NCBI GenBank assembly: GCA_009691855.1
Contig: SIAI01000001.1
Location: forward strand, 62,001-126,000
From: Planctomycetota bacterium
GTDB lineage: Bacteria > Planctomycetota > UBA1135 > GCA-002686595
Length of the DNA stretch: 64,000 nt
Reading direction: 5' to 3'
Both the position numbers and the translations under genes were made by a program. The notes beneath the pieces were generated by a model. That model was given only the letters and a program-made list of their open reading frames with translations. It had not been told where the DNA came from and did no database searches. Of the stretch, positions 33,104 to 42,223 are shown one piece after another. Positions within the stretch are counted from its first letter, which is position 1, and each line of letters starts with the position of its first letter.

Positions 33104-35170
33104 ATGCCGACCGAACCCTTGCCGATCCAACCCACGCCGTTTCAACCCGTGGGCGAGCCCGACGCGTTCCTGGCCAACCAGACCTTCCTGCGGCGCCTCG
33201 CGCGCGGGTTGATCGAGGACGCGGCGCAGGCCGAGGACCTGTTGCAGGAGACCTGGCTCGCCTGGCGCGAGCGGCGGCCGGCGGGGCTCGGCGAGCCGCG
33301 CGCGTGGTTGACGCGCGTGCTGCAGAACCGGGCGCGCAACGCGCGGCGCGAGGAGCGCGCTCGCCTGGGGCGCGAGCAGGCGGCGGCGCGCAGCGAGGCG
33401 GTGGGAGACGAGCTCGCGCGCGAGACGCTGGAGGTGCAGGCCGAGGTCGTGGAGCTGCTGCGCGGGCTCGATGAGCCCGTGCAGAGCGCGCTCGTGCTGC
33501 GCTACTTCCACGGCCTGGCGCCGGGCGAGATCGCGGAACGCAGCGGGGTCTCGGTGAACACGGTCAAGTCGCGCCTCACGCGCGGCCTGGCGCGGCTGCG
33601 CGAGGAGCTCGATCGCCGCCACGCGCGCGACCGGCGCGCGTGGAGCGCGTGTCTGCTGCCGCTGGCGCTGACCGAGGGCAGCATGGGCAACGCGCGGCCC
33701 GCGAGCGCGTTCGACGGCGCGGTGTCCGCGCGCTCGCCCTGGCTGGCCTTCGTCGGCGGGGTCTGCGCGCTCGCGGTCGTGGCCGTGCTCTTCGCGTTCG
33801 TCTGGCCGCAGCGGCGCGCGACGGCGGGCTCCGTAGCGCTGTTCGCGCCCCGCACGGTCGAGCCGGTCGCGGCGGCGGAGCTCGAGCTCGCGGCGCCGCC
33901 GTCCCTCGAGCCCGAGGCCCAGCGCGCCGCGCTCCAGCCCACCGCTGTCGCGCCCCAACGCATCGCGGTCGAGTGGCCGCAGTTCGCGCGCAACGCCGCT
34001 CACGACGGCTTCGACCCGCAGCTCGACGACAAGCTCCGCACGCCCGCGATCCTGTGGCACGTCGCGGACACCTTCGGCCAGCCGACGCTCAGCGGCGGCG
34101 ATCTGTACAGCGGCGGGCGCGGGTTGTTCCGCATCGACGCGACGAGCGGGGTCGTGCTGGCGCGCGTGCTCGGGCCGGACGCGGACAAGACGACGGCGAA
34201 GCCGGACGACGTGCCGCTGACCGTGGCCGCGGCGCCGGCGCTCACCAGCGAGCTCGTGCTCGCGCGGCGCTTCAAGGACGGCGGCGTGACGGCCTTCGAC
34301 CGTGCGCTCGCGCGCGAGCTGTGGAGCTGGACGCCGGAGTCGGCGTGCGTGGGCCAGTTCCCCGGGTGCCTCGCGGGCGGGCTGTACGTGTGCGCCGCGA
34401 ACGAGCGCGTCGTCGCGCTGCGCGTGGCCGACGGCAAGGAGGCGTGGCACGTAGACACGGGCGACGGCGCCGTGAGCATGGTCCCGGCCGCGGCGGAGGG
34501 GCGCGTGTACTTCGGCGCCGAGGGTGGCACGTTTTTTTGCGTGAAGCTCGCCGGCGGCAGCGAGATCTGGCGCGTCGACACTGGCGGGGAGCTCGGCTGG
34601 ACGAGCCCGGTGGTGGTCAAGGATCGCGTCGTGTTCGCCGATCGCGGCGGCGCGGCCGCGCGCGCTGGAGCCGCGCGGGACGACAACGACGGGGACACCG
34701 GCGGCAGCCGCCGCGGCGAGCTGCGCGCGTACGCCACCAAGGACGGCACGGAGCTGTGGCACACGACCTTCGGCGCGACCGGCTTCTCGACGCCCGGCGT
34801 CGGTCCTGGCTACGTACTGGGCGGCTTCGGGCGCTCGGTCGCGCGCTTCGATCTCGCCAAGGGCCGCATCGACGAGGGCCACAGCGTCCGCACCGGCCAG
34901 AACGCCTTCGGCTCGCCGACGGTGGTGGGGGACTCGCTCGTCTTCGGCAACCTGGACGGCAACCTCTACGTGCACGACCTCGAGCGCGGCAAGCTCGCGT
35001 GGCGCTTCCACCTGCCGCCCGAGAAGCAAGCGAGCGACTTCGTGCACGCGGGTGAGCGGATCTTCCTGGCCACGACCGAGGGGCTTTACTGTCTTGGCGA
35101 CAGCGGCTCGAATCGGCGCCTGCCGCCGGAGTTCGTGCTGGAGTCCACGGCGCCGCCGCTGGTGCGCTGA
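33104..35170 (+). CDS. ECF sigma factor fused via a membrane helix to a PQQ-like beta-propeller
   Basis: A 688-residue fusion. Residues ~25-95 are sigma region 2 (ARGLIEDAAQAEDLLQETWL, RAWLTRVLQNRARNARREE). Residues ~120-175 are region 4 (ALVLRYFHGLAPGEIAERSG, VSVNTVKSRLTRGLARLREE). A hydrophobic helix at ~212-232 (LAFVGGVCALAVVAVLFAFV) follows, then a long segment of PQQ-type blades to the C terminus (FDRALARELWSW, LRVADGKEAWHVDTG, YATKDGTELWHTTFG, GNLYVHDLERGKLAWRF). The ATG start has GGAG at a spacing of 8. The reading frame is continuous, with no sign of a frameshift. The propeller is presumably periplasmic and may gate the cytoplasmic sigma factor. Confidence 0.9.
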   Translation: MPTEPLPIQPTPFQPVGEPDAFLANQTFLRRLARGLIEDAAQAEDLLQETWLAWRERRPAGLGEPRAWLTRVLQNRARNARREERARLGREQAAARSEAVGDELARETLEVQAEVVELLRGLDEPVQSALVLRYFHGLAPGEIAERSGVSVNTVKSRLTRGLARLREELDRRHARDRRAWSACLLPLALTEGSMGNARPASAFDGAVSARSPWLAFVGGVCALAVVAVLFAFVWPQRRATAGSVALFAPRTVEPVAAAELELAAPPSLEPEAQRAALQPTAVAPQRIAVEWPQFARNAAHDGFDPQLDDKLRTPAILWHVADTFGQPTLSGGDLYSGGRGLFRIDATSGVVLARVLGPDADKTTAKPDDVPLTVAAAPALTSELVLARRFKDGGVTAFDRALARELWSWTPESACVGQFPGCLAGGLYVCAANERVVALRVADGKEAWHVDTGDGAVSMVPAAAEGRVYFGAEGGTFFCVKLAGGSEIWRVDTGGELGWTSPVVVKDRVVFADRGGAAARAGAARDDNDGDTGGSRRGELRAYATKDGTELWHTTFGATGFSTPGVGPGYVLGGFGRSVARFDLAKGRIDEGHSVRTGQNAFGSPTVVGDSLVFGNLDGNLYVHDLERGKLAWRFHLPPEKQASDFVHAGERIFLATTEGLYCLGDSGSNRRLPPEFVLESTAPPLVR

Positions 35171-35181
35171 GCGCTTCCCCC

Positions 35182-35259
35182 CTGGGACCGCCGGGCTCCA
35201 GCCCGGGTCTTCTTCCGGGTGCCAGAAAACGGAGCCGGGCTGGAGCCCGGCGGTCCCAG
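35182..35259. repeat. 25-bp perfect inverted repeat between convergent genes
   Basis: CTGGGACCGCCGGGCTCCAG continues to CCCGG at 35206, and the exact 25-base complement lies at 35235-35259, with a 28-base loop. It lies between the sigma/propeller gene and the convergent gene ending at 35268, where a bidirectional terminator would be expected. There is no T-tract. The motif resembles GC-rich dispersed palindromes seen in many bacteria. Confidence 0.85.
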
Positions 35260-35267
35260 GGATCGCT

Positions 35268-37016
35268 TCACTCGTCGAGCGCGTAGCGCGCGAGGCTGCG
35301 CTCGTCGGGCTCGAGCGCCCACAGCTCGCGGCCGTCCGGCGCGAGGCCGAGCCAGGGACGCGAACCCGCGTCGCGCACGTCGAAGGCGACGGGCCGCAGG
35401 CTGCCGTCGGTCGTCTCGAGCAGCAGCGCTTCCCAGCCCTGCGCGCTCAGGATCCGTCCGCCTTGGTAGGCGAGCACGTCGGCGCGCAGGCCGTCGGGGA
35501 GCGCGCGGCCGCCGCGCGGCTTGCCGCCGGGGTCGTACCAGGAGAGAAACGGGGCCTGGAGGTGCTTGCCACCCTCGAAGCGGATGTCTGCGCAATCGAG
35601 CTCGGCCAGCGCGCCGTCGCTCGCCGCGGTGAAGGCCTGGATGCTCCGCAGCCAGGTGCCGTCGGCGCGCTTGTCGATGCGTAGGCCGGGGAAGCAGGTG
35701 AGAGCGGCTGGGCTCGCCAGCCAGTAGCGCGCGGGCCAAGGCGGGAAGGCGAGCTGGCTGGCGAGTTCGACCACGCCCTCGGGCTCGCCGCTCGGCGAGA
35801 AGCGCGCGTAGCCGGCCTCGTGGCCGACGTAGATGCGCCCGTCGGGGCCGGTGTGGAGCGACTCGCCCGGCTCCCAGGCCGCGCGCAGGTCGCGCGCGGC
35901 GGCGAGCTGCTCCGGCGCGGGCCGACACACGGCGAGGCGGCGACCGCCAGCGTCGAAGACGCGCACGACGAGCGTGTCCTCGTCCTGCAGCAGGAGGCGA
36001 GCGAAGGTCGAGTCGATGCGCGCGCGCCACGGCGGCGCGGGCGGAGCCTCGTCGTCCACCAGCCGCACGCGCGCGACGAGATGCGCCCGCAATGCTGGGC
36101 CGAGCTCGACCTCGGCTTCGACCGGCTCGACGTACGCAGCGCGCCGGAGCTCGCTCACCTTCCAGGCGTCGTCGCTGTGTTCGAGCGCGAAGCTGACGCG
36201 CAGCTTCTCGGCCACGAACCACAGCTCGAAGCTCGCCTGCGCCGTGGCGAGGATCGAGGACTTGGCCAAGAAGCGCAGGGATGCGTTGGGATCGTCTCCT
36301 GCCTGGTAGTCGTGAGCGATGGAATGCTCCCAGAGCACGCGCCAGCGCTCGTCCACGAGCTGGAAGCGCGCGTCGCGCCCGATGGGCTGCGTGTCGAAGT
36401 CGAGCTCCATCCAGCACAGCAAGGCGAGCGAGGTCCCGGGGATCGCGCGCACGTCCACGAGGTGCTCATGGGGCTCGCGCTCGGGGCGGCTGCACAGGCG
36501 CTGCGTGGACAGGCGTGCGCCGCTCGTCAGGTCGTAGCCGAGGCACGACGAGACGAACCGGTTGTTGCCGTCCGCCTGGCGATCCTCGAGCCACACGACG
36601 AAGCGTCCGAGCTCGGGCTGCAGGAAGACGCCACGCGCGCGCGGCACGGCCTCGGTGTGCGCGATGCGGCTCGAGCGCCGCGCCTGACTCTCTCGCGCGC
36701 GCACCGCGCCGGTCGGCGCGAGTAGCACGACCTCCAGCGTGCGCGGGTCGGGCTGCGCCGCGCTGCCGCCCGAGTACGCGACGCCGGCCACGCGTCCGTC
36801 CTCGCCCACCGCCGCGCGGCGCAGGGCGAACGGACGCGACCCGTGCCAGACGAGCGCGTCGCCGTCGCGCAGCACGTACTCCGCGCCTTGCGTGCCGCTG
36901 CGCTCATGCGGTTCGACAGCGAGGCTCCAGCGTCCCGAGGGCGAGCGCTGGACGGCCGGCTGCACGAGCTCGCGAGGCAGCTGCGCAAGAGTGAAGAGTG
37001 CGGTGAACGCGAGCAC
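35268..37016 (-). CDS. secreted protein of unknown function, probable beta-propeller
   Basis: A 582-residue exported protein with a short leader (AFTALFTLAQL) from a GTG start. Most of it consists of beta-strand-rich segments with GPDGRIYVGHEAGYARFSP- and GLAPDGRELWALEPDERS-like loops, recalling NHL or six-bladed propeller repeats. No catalytic motif was recognised. It converges on the sigma/propeller gene; the shared 97-base gap holds the inverted repeat. Function unknown. Confidence 0.6.
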   Translation of the reverse strand: MLAFTALFTLAQLPRELVQPAVQRSPSGRWSLAVEPHERSGTQGAEYVLRDGDALVWHGSRPFALRRAAVGEDGRVAGVAYSGGSAAQPDPRTLEVVLLAPTGAVRARESQARRSSRIAHTEAVPRARGVFLQPELGRFVVWLEDRQADGNNRFVSSCLGYDLTSGARLSTQRLCSRPEREPHEHLVDVRAIPGTSLALLCWMELDFDTQPIGRDARFQLVDERWRVLWEHSIAHDYQAGDDPNASLRFLAKSSILATAQASFELWFVAEKLRVSFALEHSDDAWKVSELRRAAYVEPVEAEVELGPALRAHLVARVRLVDDEAPPAPPWRARIDSTFARLLLQDEDTLVVRVFDAGGRRLAVCRPAPEQLAAARDLRAAWEPGESLHTGPDGRIYVGHEAGYARFSPSGEPEGVVELASQLAFPPWPARYWLASPAALTCFPGLRIDKRADGTWLRSIQAFTAASDGALAELDCADIRFEGGKHLQAPFLSWYDPGGKPRGGRALPDGLRADVLAYQGGRILSAQGWEALLLETTDGSLRPVAFDVRDAGSRPWLGLAPDGRELWALEPDERSLARYALDE

Positions 37017-37167
37017 GGGAGGCAGGCACGAGGCGCCCGCCCGCCGAGTCTACCCGCGCCGTCCGCGCGGGTTTCTGCCCTCGCCAAACGCCCGCGCGGG
37101 GCCGTGGTGCGCGGTTCACCGGGCCACGGGTTGACGGAATCTCGCCGCTCCGTTCAGCTAGTCGCGC

Positions 37168-38448
37168 TTGTCGGGTCCCAAGCCGTCCATCCTGCACGTC
37201 GACATGGACGCGTTCTACGCGTCGGTCGAGCTGCGCGACCGTCCGGAGCTCGCGGGGAAACCCGTGGCGGTGGGGGGGCGTGCCGACAAGCGCGGCGTGA
37301 TCGCGGCGGCGAGCTACAAGGCGCGCGAGTTCGGCGTGTTCTCGGCCATGCCGACGGCGCAGGCGCTGCGCCTGTGCCCCGAGCTGGTGCTTTTGCCGGC
37401 GGACTTCGACAAGTACACGACGGCGAGCCAGCAGATCATGTCGATCTTCCAGCGCTACACGCCGCTGGTGGAGCCGCTGTCGCTGGACGAGGCCTTCCTG
37501 GACGTCGAGGGCTCGCAGCGTCTGTTCGGCGACGCCGAGGCGATCGGGCACAAGATCAAGAGCGACATCCTCAAGGAGACCGGCCTGGTCGCCTCGATCG
37601 GCATCGCCTCCTCCAAGTTCCTGGCCAAGCTGGCGAGCGGGCTCGACAAGCCCGACGGCTTCCGCGTGATCCAGCCGGACGAGGTGCGTGGCGTGCTCGA
37701 CCCGCTGCCGGTCTCGAAGATCTTCGGCGTGGGCGAGCGCACGGCGAAGCGCCTCGAGTCGCTGGGCGTCACGACCGTCTCGCAGCTCGCCTCCAGGACT
37801 CGTGAGGAGGTCATGCGCGAGTTCGGCGCGAGTGGAGCCTGGATCCACGACCTCGCGCACGGCATCGACCCGCGGCGCGTGAACCCGCGGCGCGAGGAAA
37901 AGTCGCACGGCCTCGAGCGCACCTTCGAGAAGGACATCACTGACCACGAGGAGCTGCGCCTGCTGCTCTACGAGTTCTGCGAGGAAGTCAGCCACGAGCT
38001 GCGCCACCGCGGCCTGCGCGGACGCACGATCACGCTCAAGGCGCGCTACTGGAACTTCAAGACGCTGACGCGCTCGAAGAGCGTGGATCTGCCGGTGAAC
38101 CTCGGCAAGCGCATCTACGCGGTGGCGCGCGAGCTTTTTGACAAGCTGCCCGTCGGGCCCCTGCGTCTGATCGGGGTGCAGCTCTCGAACCTCTCCGACG
38201 TGCGCGAGCCGGCCCAGGCGAGCCTGTTCGGCGGGCTCGAGCCGGCGACGGGCGAGGTGGCCGAGCAGAAGCTCGAGAAGGCGACCGTCGCGCTCGACAA
38301 GCTGCGCGCGCGCTTCGGCGCGAACGCGGTCGTGCCGGCGAGTTTGCTCTCGCGCGCCAGCCTGCGCGTGCGCGAGCGCGAGGGCGAGAGACTCGCATCG
38401 CCGGACGCGGTTGCGGACGAGAGCGGCGACAAGAACGCAGCCGAGTAG
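37168..38448 (+). CDS. dinB: DNA polymerase IV (Y family)
   Basis: A 426-residue translesion polymerase. The first metal motif is LHVDMDAFYASVE (9-21) and the second is PLSLDEAFLDV (~103-113). It continues with KFLAKLASGLDKPDGF and the helix-hairpin-helix IFGVGERTAKRLESLG. The little-finger domain and a beta-clamp-binding QASLFG (~350) follow. The start is TTG. There is an ~50-residue charged tail beyond the clamp motif. No LexA-type box was identified upstream. Confidence 0.94.
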   Translation: MSGPKPSILHVDMDAFYASVELRDRPELAGKPVAVGGRADKRGVIAAASYKAREFGVFSAMPTAQALRLCPELVLLPADFDKYTTASQQIMSIFQRYTPLVEPLSLDEAFLDVEGSQRLFGDAEAIGHKIKSDILKETGLVASIGIASSKFLAKLASGLDKPDGFRVIQPDEVRGVLDPLPVSKIFGVGERTAKRLESLGVTTVSQLASRTREEVMREFGASGAWIHDLAHGIDPRRVNPRREEKSHGLERTFEKDITDHEELRLLLYEFCEEVSHELRHRGLRGRTITLKARYWNFKTLTRSKSVDLPVNLGKRIYAVARELFDKLPVGPLRLIGVQLSNLSDVREPAQASLFGGLEPATGEVAEQKLEKATVALDKLRARFGANAVVPASLLSRASLRVREREGERLASPDAVADESGDKNAAE

Positions 38449-38461
38449 CCGCGGAGCGCGC

Positions 38462-38971
38462 TCAGCGCACGTGCCAGGAGGCGAGGTGCAGGCGCTTCTT
38501 GGCCCACAGGAGAACCCCGCCCACGAGCACCGCGAAGCCCAGGATCCAGGGCCACTTGGAGGGCGTGGCCTCCGCGGCGGCTTGCGGCTCGGCGCGCGCG
38601 CGCGCCGGCTCGGCCGGGGAGGGTTCCGGGGTCACGGAGCCGCGCAGGCGGGGCGGCGGCGAGGTGAAGTTCGCGCCGTCCTCGTAGAGCGCCAGCGCGC
38701 GCGCGTGCGCGGCTTCCGGGTCCGGCAACGCAGCCACGCGGTTGCTGCGCGCCAGCGCCGGCGTGGACTTGCGCAGGTCGTTGTCGCCCTGCTCCAGACC
38801 CACGATCGTCAGCGCTTCGCCGTGGTGGAGCGCGGTGCGGTTGCGCCCGTGCAGCACGCCCTCGGTGCGCTTGAGCTGCGCGCTGCCGGGCGCCAGCGGA
38901 TCCGACTCCTGGGCCGCGCTCGCACCGGCCAGAAGGCACAGACTCAGGACGGGTAGCGCGCGCAGCGTCAC
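38462..38971 (-). CDS. small exported protein with C-terminal membrane helix
   Basis: A 169-residue protein: signal peptide (LRALPVLSLCLLAGASAAQ), a central soluble part with ALHHGEALTIVGLEQGDNDL, a Pro/Ala-rich linker (PSPAEPARARAEPQAAAEA) and a C-terminal helix (WPWILGFAVLVGGVLLWAKK). The GTG start overlaps the prepilin-like gene's stop (GTGA), so it is the third gene of that operon. Not recognised; topology suggests a membrane-anchored partner of the pilus-like proteins. Confidence 0.65.
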   Translation of the reverse strand: MTLRALPVLSLCLLAGASAAQESDPLAPGSAQLKRTEGVLHGRNRTALHHGEALTIVGLEQGDNDLRKSTPALARSNRVAALPDPEAAHARALALYEDGANFTSPPPRLRGSVTPEPSPAEPARARAEPQAAAEATPSKWPWILGFAVLVGGVLLWAKKRLHLASWHVR

Positions 38972-40437
38972 GGCGCCTCGGCGCAGTGGTTCGGGTCGCT
39001 GTCGAGGATCACCGTGCGCAGCACCTCGACCGGCTGCAGCGCCAGCGGCAGGTAGGCCGAGGCCCGCCCCGAGGCTCCGCCCAGCAGGCGGGAGTCGTGG
39101 TTGATCGTGATCGAGGGCGTGCCGTAGATGATGTTCTCGTTGCGGCTGACCAGCGCGCCGTTGATGTTGGCCGGCGAGCCGCCCAGCACGAGGTAGCAGA
39201 ACGAGTGGTTGGTGTAGAAGATCGCGTCGAGGGTGTTCGCGTACAGGCTGGCGATGGAGCTGTAGCTGGCGATGCCGCCGAGGGGCATGTTGCCGCCCCA
39301 TGTGGCGGTGTCGAGCGGTTTGGTCAGGACCACGTCGGCCAGGTTGGCGCCGTCGTCGTACGCGCCGTCGCCGTCGATGTCCTCGCCCGAGCCGGCGAGC
39401 GGGTCGCCCACGCTCATGCCTTCCGGGATGAGGCCGAGGTCCTCGTCTTCCGCGCTGTAGTGCTCGATGGTGAAGAGCCCGTCGCCCTCCAGCAGGTCGT
39501 CGTCGGAGGTACCCAGGATCCCGTCGCGCCCGGCCTTGGTGTTGGGGATGCCGTCCGCACCCGCGTCCTCGAGCGAGGAGTTGAGCGCGTCGCTCATCCA
39601 CCAGTTCTCGTAGTACTGCCACAGCCAGTTCGTGCAGTCGCCCACGACCACGTTCTCACGCGCGAACAGGCCCAGCAGGTCCTTGTTCCAGTTGCTCGTG
39701 AGCCAGGCCTCGGTGGCGGCCTGGGTGTTGTCCGCCGGCCGCGCGCTGGTGGGCGGATTGGCGTAGGTGATGGAGTTCGGGCAGTAGACGTTGCGGCCCG
39801 AGTAGATCGCGCCCTGACCGGTCACCACGCCGCTGACGATCACGTCGCCGCGGATGACCACCGGGCCGCTGATCACGATCGGCTTGGCCGCGGTGCCGAC
39901 CAGAAACAGGTTCGGCAGCTCGCCGGGCTCGTCGCCGTACACGGCGTCGCTGACCTCGACTCCGTCGATGGTGATCGAGCCGTTCTCCTGGGTGGCGCTG
40001 CTCTCGTACAGCGACAAGTCGGAGAGGTTCGGCATCGGCACCTTGTCCTGGAAGTCGTGCTGGTTCGAGGCCTGCCCACCGAGGCCTTGGACGTTCTGTG
40101 CGGCGACGATGTCCCAGCCCGAGAAGGTGCCGCCGTCGTTGCCGTCTTTCAGGCCGTCGCCGTTGTCGTCCACGTAGCCGGTGAGCGTGGCGGCCACGCC
40201 GTTCCAGCTCACTTCGTCGTAGTGCGGCTGACCCGTGATCGTCGGCGAGTAGCCGGCCGCGTCGAACTGGCCGTTGCTGCGCACGCTGCCCTTGGCGTAG
40301 ATCGTCTTGCCGTAGAACCAGCCCCAGTTGTTGATGAAGTAGGCGTAGTCGAAGACCTCGCTGGGCGCCACGCAGGTCTCGAGCAGCGTGAAGCCGGCGC
40401 GCGCGCGGCGCGGGTGCGGCACGGTCAGCAGCCTCAT
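38968..40437 (-). CDS. prepilin-like protein with missing hydrophobic helix (probable fusion)
   Basis: A 489-residue protein. RARAGFTLLE near residue 15 is a type IV prepilin cleavage and methylation motif. The hydrophobic helix that should follow is absent: after GFTLLETCVA the sequence goes straight into PSEVFDYAYFINNWGWFYGK, the interior of a PilX-like secreted protein. The body is Asp/Asn-rich (YVDDNGDGLKDGNDGG, GEDIDGDGAYDDGA) with a right-handed repeat-like centre. This looks like an in-frame deletion joining two neighbouring genes. It overlaps its neighbour's start by GTGA. Confidence 0.7.
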   Translation of the reverse strand: MRLLTVPHPRRARAGFTLLETCVAPSEVFDYAYFINNWGWFYGKTIYAKGSVRSNGQFDAAGYSPTITGQPHYDEVSWNGVAATLTGYVDDNGDGLKDGNDGGTFSGWDIVAAQNVQGLGGQASNQHDFQDKVPMPNLSDLSLYESSATQENGSITIDGVEVSDAVYGDEPGELPNLFLVGTAAKPIVISGPVVIRGDVIVSGVVTGQGAIYSGRNVYCPNSITYANPPTSARPADNTQAATEAWLTSNWNKDLLGLFARENVVVGDCTNWLWQYYENWWMSDALNSSLEDAGADGIPNTKAGRDGILGTSDDDLLEGDGLFTIEHYSAEDEDLGLIPEGMSVGDPLAGSGEDIDGDGAYDDGANLADVVLTKPLDTATWGGNMPLGGIASYSSIASLYANTLDAIFYTNHSFCYLVLGGSPANINGALVSRNENIIYGTPSITINHDSRLLGGASGRASAYLPLALQPVEVLRTVILDSDPNHCAEAP

Positions 40438-40447
40438 CGGCGTGACC

Positions 40448-40780
40448 TCAGCGTCGTGAGCTTGCCGAACTCGCGGCCGCTGCCTGGAACACGCTGAGCT
40501 GCACGCGGAAGTTGGAGCGCTCGACCGTGTCCTGATCGTGGAAGCTGTTGCCGTCGAAGGTCAGCAGGCTGTCGTAGGGCTGGGCCGACAGGTCCTGCAT
40601 CACCGTATCGAGGTACAGCGCCGCGGCGCTGGTGCGCTGCGCGCTGCGCACGGCCGAGAGGTTGGTCAAGAAACGGCCGCCCGCCACGGCCACGGTCGAG
40701 CACAGGATCGCCAGCGCGATCGTGACCTCGATGACCGTGAAGCCGGCCCTGGAACGGCGCCGACGCTGGCGAATCCTCAT
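40448..40780 (-). CDS. PilV-like prepilin, apparently truncated
   Basis: A 110-residue prepilin. RSRAGFTVIEVTIALAILCS is a canonical cleavage motif with hydrophobic helix. GGAGG 10 bases before ATG 40780 supports the start over an ATG three codons upstream. After FRVQLSVFQA the protein ends in the low-complexity AAASSASSRR. A different frame reads REFGKLTTLRSRR and ends with a TGA that overlaps the next gene's ATG (ATGA). The natural end therefore seems to be in that other frame, pointing to a frameshifting deletion. Confidence 0.7.
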   Translation of the reverse strand: MRIRQRRRRSRAGFTVIEVTIALAILCSTVAVAGGRFLTNLSAVRSAQRTSAAALYLDTVMQDLSAQPYDSLLTFDGNSFHDQDTVERSNFRVQLSVFQAAAASSASSRR

Positions 40781-40941
40781 CGAACTCATGCCTCCCCGAA
40801 CCCCTGCGACCGGAGTGGCCGCGTGCTTTCCCCTCGGCGGCACGCGCGCGCCCGATCAAGGCAATGTCGAATCCTAGGCGCATGGCGTCCGAGCTCGCGG
40901 CGGCGGATCGAGCGGACGCCCGCTCCTGCCCCCCGCGGCGC

Positions 40942-42033
40942 TCACTCGCGCGGCTGGTGCACGACCTGCTGCGGGTAGGGGATCTCGATCCCCTCGCGCT
41001 CGTAGCGCGCCTTCAGGCGCTTGACGAACTCGTGCACCAGCACGGCCCGGTCGGGCAGCTGGCGCACGCGCAGCACGGTCACGAGGTCCACCGCGGACGG
41101 CCCGAAGGCCTGGAAGCGCACGGCCGGCTGGAACCCGCGCACGGCCACGGAAGAGCTTTCCTGGAGCTCGCGCGCGACCTCCAGCGTCACGGCCTCGACG
41201 CGCTCCAGATCGCAGGCATAGCTCACCCCGACCGGGACCGTGACGTTCTGCGGCGCCTCGGGCAGCGAGTAGTTGCGCGAGATCATCTCCACCAGGCGCG
41301 CGTTGGGCACGGTCACCTGGTTGTTGGCGCCCTCGCGCAGCTTGGTGGCGCGCCAGCCGATGTCGATCACGGAGCCCTGGATGCCGTTCTCGAGCTCGAC
41401 GAAGTCGCCGATGCGCACGGTCTTGGCCAGCGTGATGTGCAGCCCGGCGAACAGGTTCGAGAGCGTGGGCTGCAGCGCGAGCGCCACGGCCAACGAACCG
41501 ACGCCCAGCGCGGTGAGCAGCGGCTCGATCTTCACGCCCATGCTGCTCAGCACCATCAACCCGCCGACGATCAGGATCACGCCGCGCAGCACGTTGCGCG
41601 TCAGGCTGGTGGAGATGAACGTTGCCCCGGCGCGTTGGGTGGCGCGCTCGGTGATGCCCGTCAGGAGGTTCGCGGCCACGAACGACAGCGACAGGATCAG
41701 CAGCACCTTGGCGCTCTGGTCCACGGCCTCGTGGTGCTGCGGATCGAGCGGTGACCCGCGCACCGCCAGCACCAGGCCGCCGAGCAGGAACCAGAAGGGG
41801 ATGTGGCGCTTGACCGCCTCGACTATCAGGTCGTCCAGGTCCGTCTTCGTGCGCGCCGAGAACTGCGCCATCTTGCGCAGGAACACGCTCTTGAACAGGA
41901 ACCCGAGGACGACGGCGGCCGCGAGCACGACCGCCGGCTGCAGCCATGCGCGCAGGGAGAAGTCATGGAGCGCGGGCGCCGCTGCTTCCGTCGGGAGGGT
42001 CTGCGTCGCTTGGAACAGGAACTCGAGCATCAT
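40942..42033 (-). CDS. MscS-family mechanosensitive channel
   Basis: A 363-residue membrane protein. Three to four N-terminal helices (AVVLAAAVVLGFLFKSVF and following) precede the pore helix LLTALGVGSLAVALALQPTLSNLFAGL, characteristic of MscS. The beta domain (VRIGDFVELENGIQGSVIDIG and WRATKLREGANNQVTVPNA) and C-terminal alpha/beta domain (VNLVTVLRV-like; GIEIPYPQQVVH) follow. It releases osmolytes on hypo-osmotic shock. ATG 42033 or the next codon is the likely start. Confidence 0.92.
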   Translation of the reverse strand: MMLEFLFQATQTLPTEAAAPALHDFSLRAWLQPAVVLAAAVVLGFLFKSVFLRKMAQFSARTKTDLDDLIVEAVKRHIPFWFLLGGLVLAVRGSPLDPQHHEAVDQSAKVLLILSLSFVAANLLTGITERATQRAGATFISTSLTRNVLRGVILIVGGLMVLSSMGVKIEPLLTALGVGSLAVALALQPTLSNLFAGLHITLAKTVRIGDFVELENGIQGSVIDIGWRATKLREGANNQVTVPNARLVEMISRNYSLPEAPQNVTVPVGVSYACDLERVEAVTLEVARELQESSSVAVRGFQPAVRFQAFGPSAVDLVTVLRVRQLPDRAVLVHEFVKRLKARYEREGIEIPYPQQVVHQPRE

Positions 42034-42135
42034 CGCGGGGCCTCGGCCGCGCACACGGCACCGGCGGAGGGGGCGCAGACCATAGGCTCGGCCTGCGGCG
42101 CCGACAAGCGCGGGCGATCGGGGCCGCCGTGTAAG

Positions 42136-42200
42136 GGAAGAAATTCTTCCGAGTTGAGCGTAGCGCGCGCGCGGCCGCGCTCGTAAGAACTTCCGAGTTG
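42136..42200. promoter_or_regulatory. candidate BlaI-type operators
   Basis: GGAAGAAATTCTTCC (42136-42150) is a perfect 7-1-7 palindrome. It is followed by GAGTTG, and CTTCCGAGTTG recurs at 42146-42156 and 42190-42200; both copies are preceded by GTAAG. These lie 24-88 bases before the BlaI-type repressor gene. Such symmetric AT-rich sites fit dimer binding by BlaI/MecI proteins, which usually repress their own operon. Confidence 0.6.
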
Positions 42201-42223
42201 GCCCAGAGTCCAGCCGCAGCCCG

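Noticed and set aside
34536-34542. T-run in the sigma/propeller gene (tttttt) as a possible frameshift or slippage site
   Set aside because: The frame remains coding with propeller motifs on both sides (EGGTFFCVKLAGG), so there is no sign of a shift.
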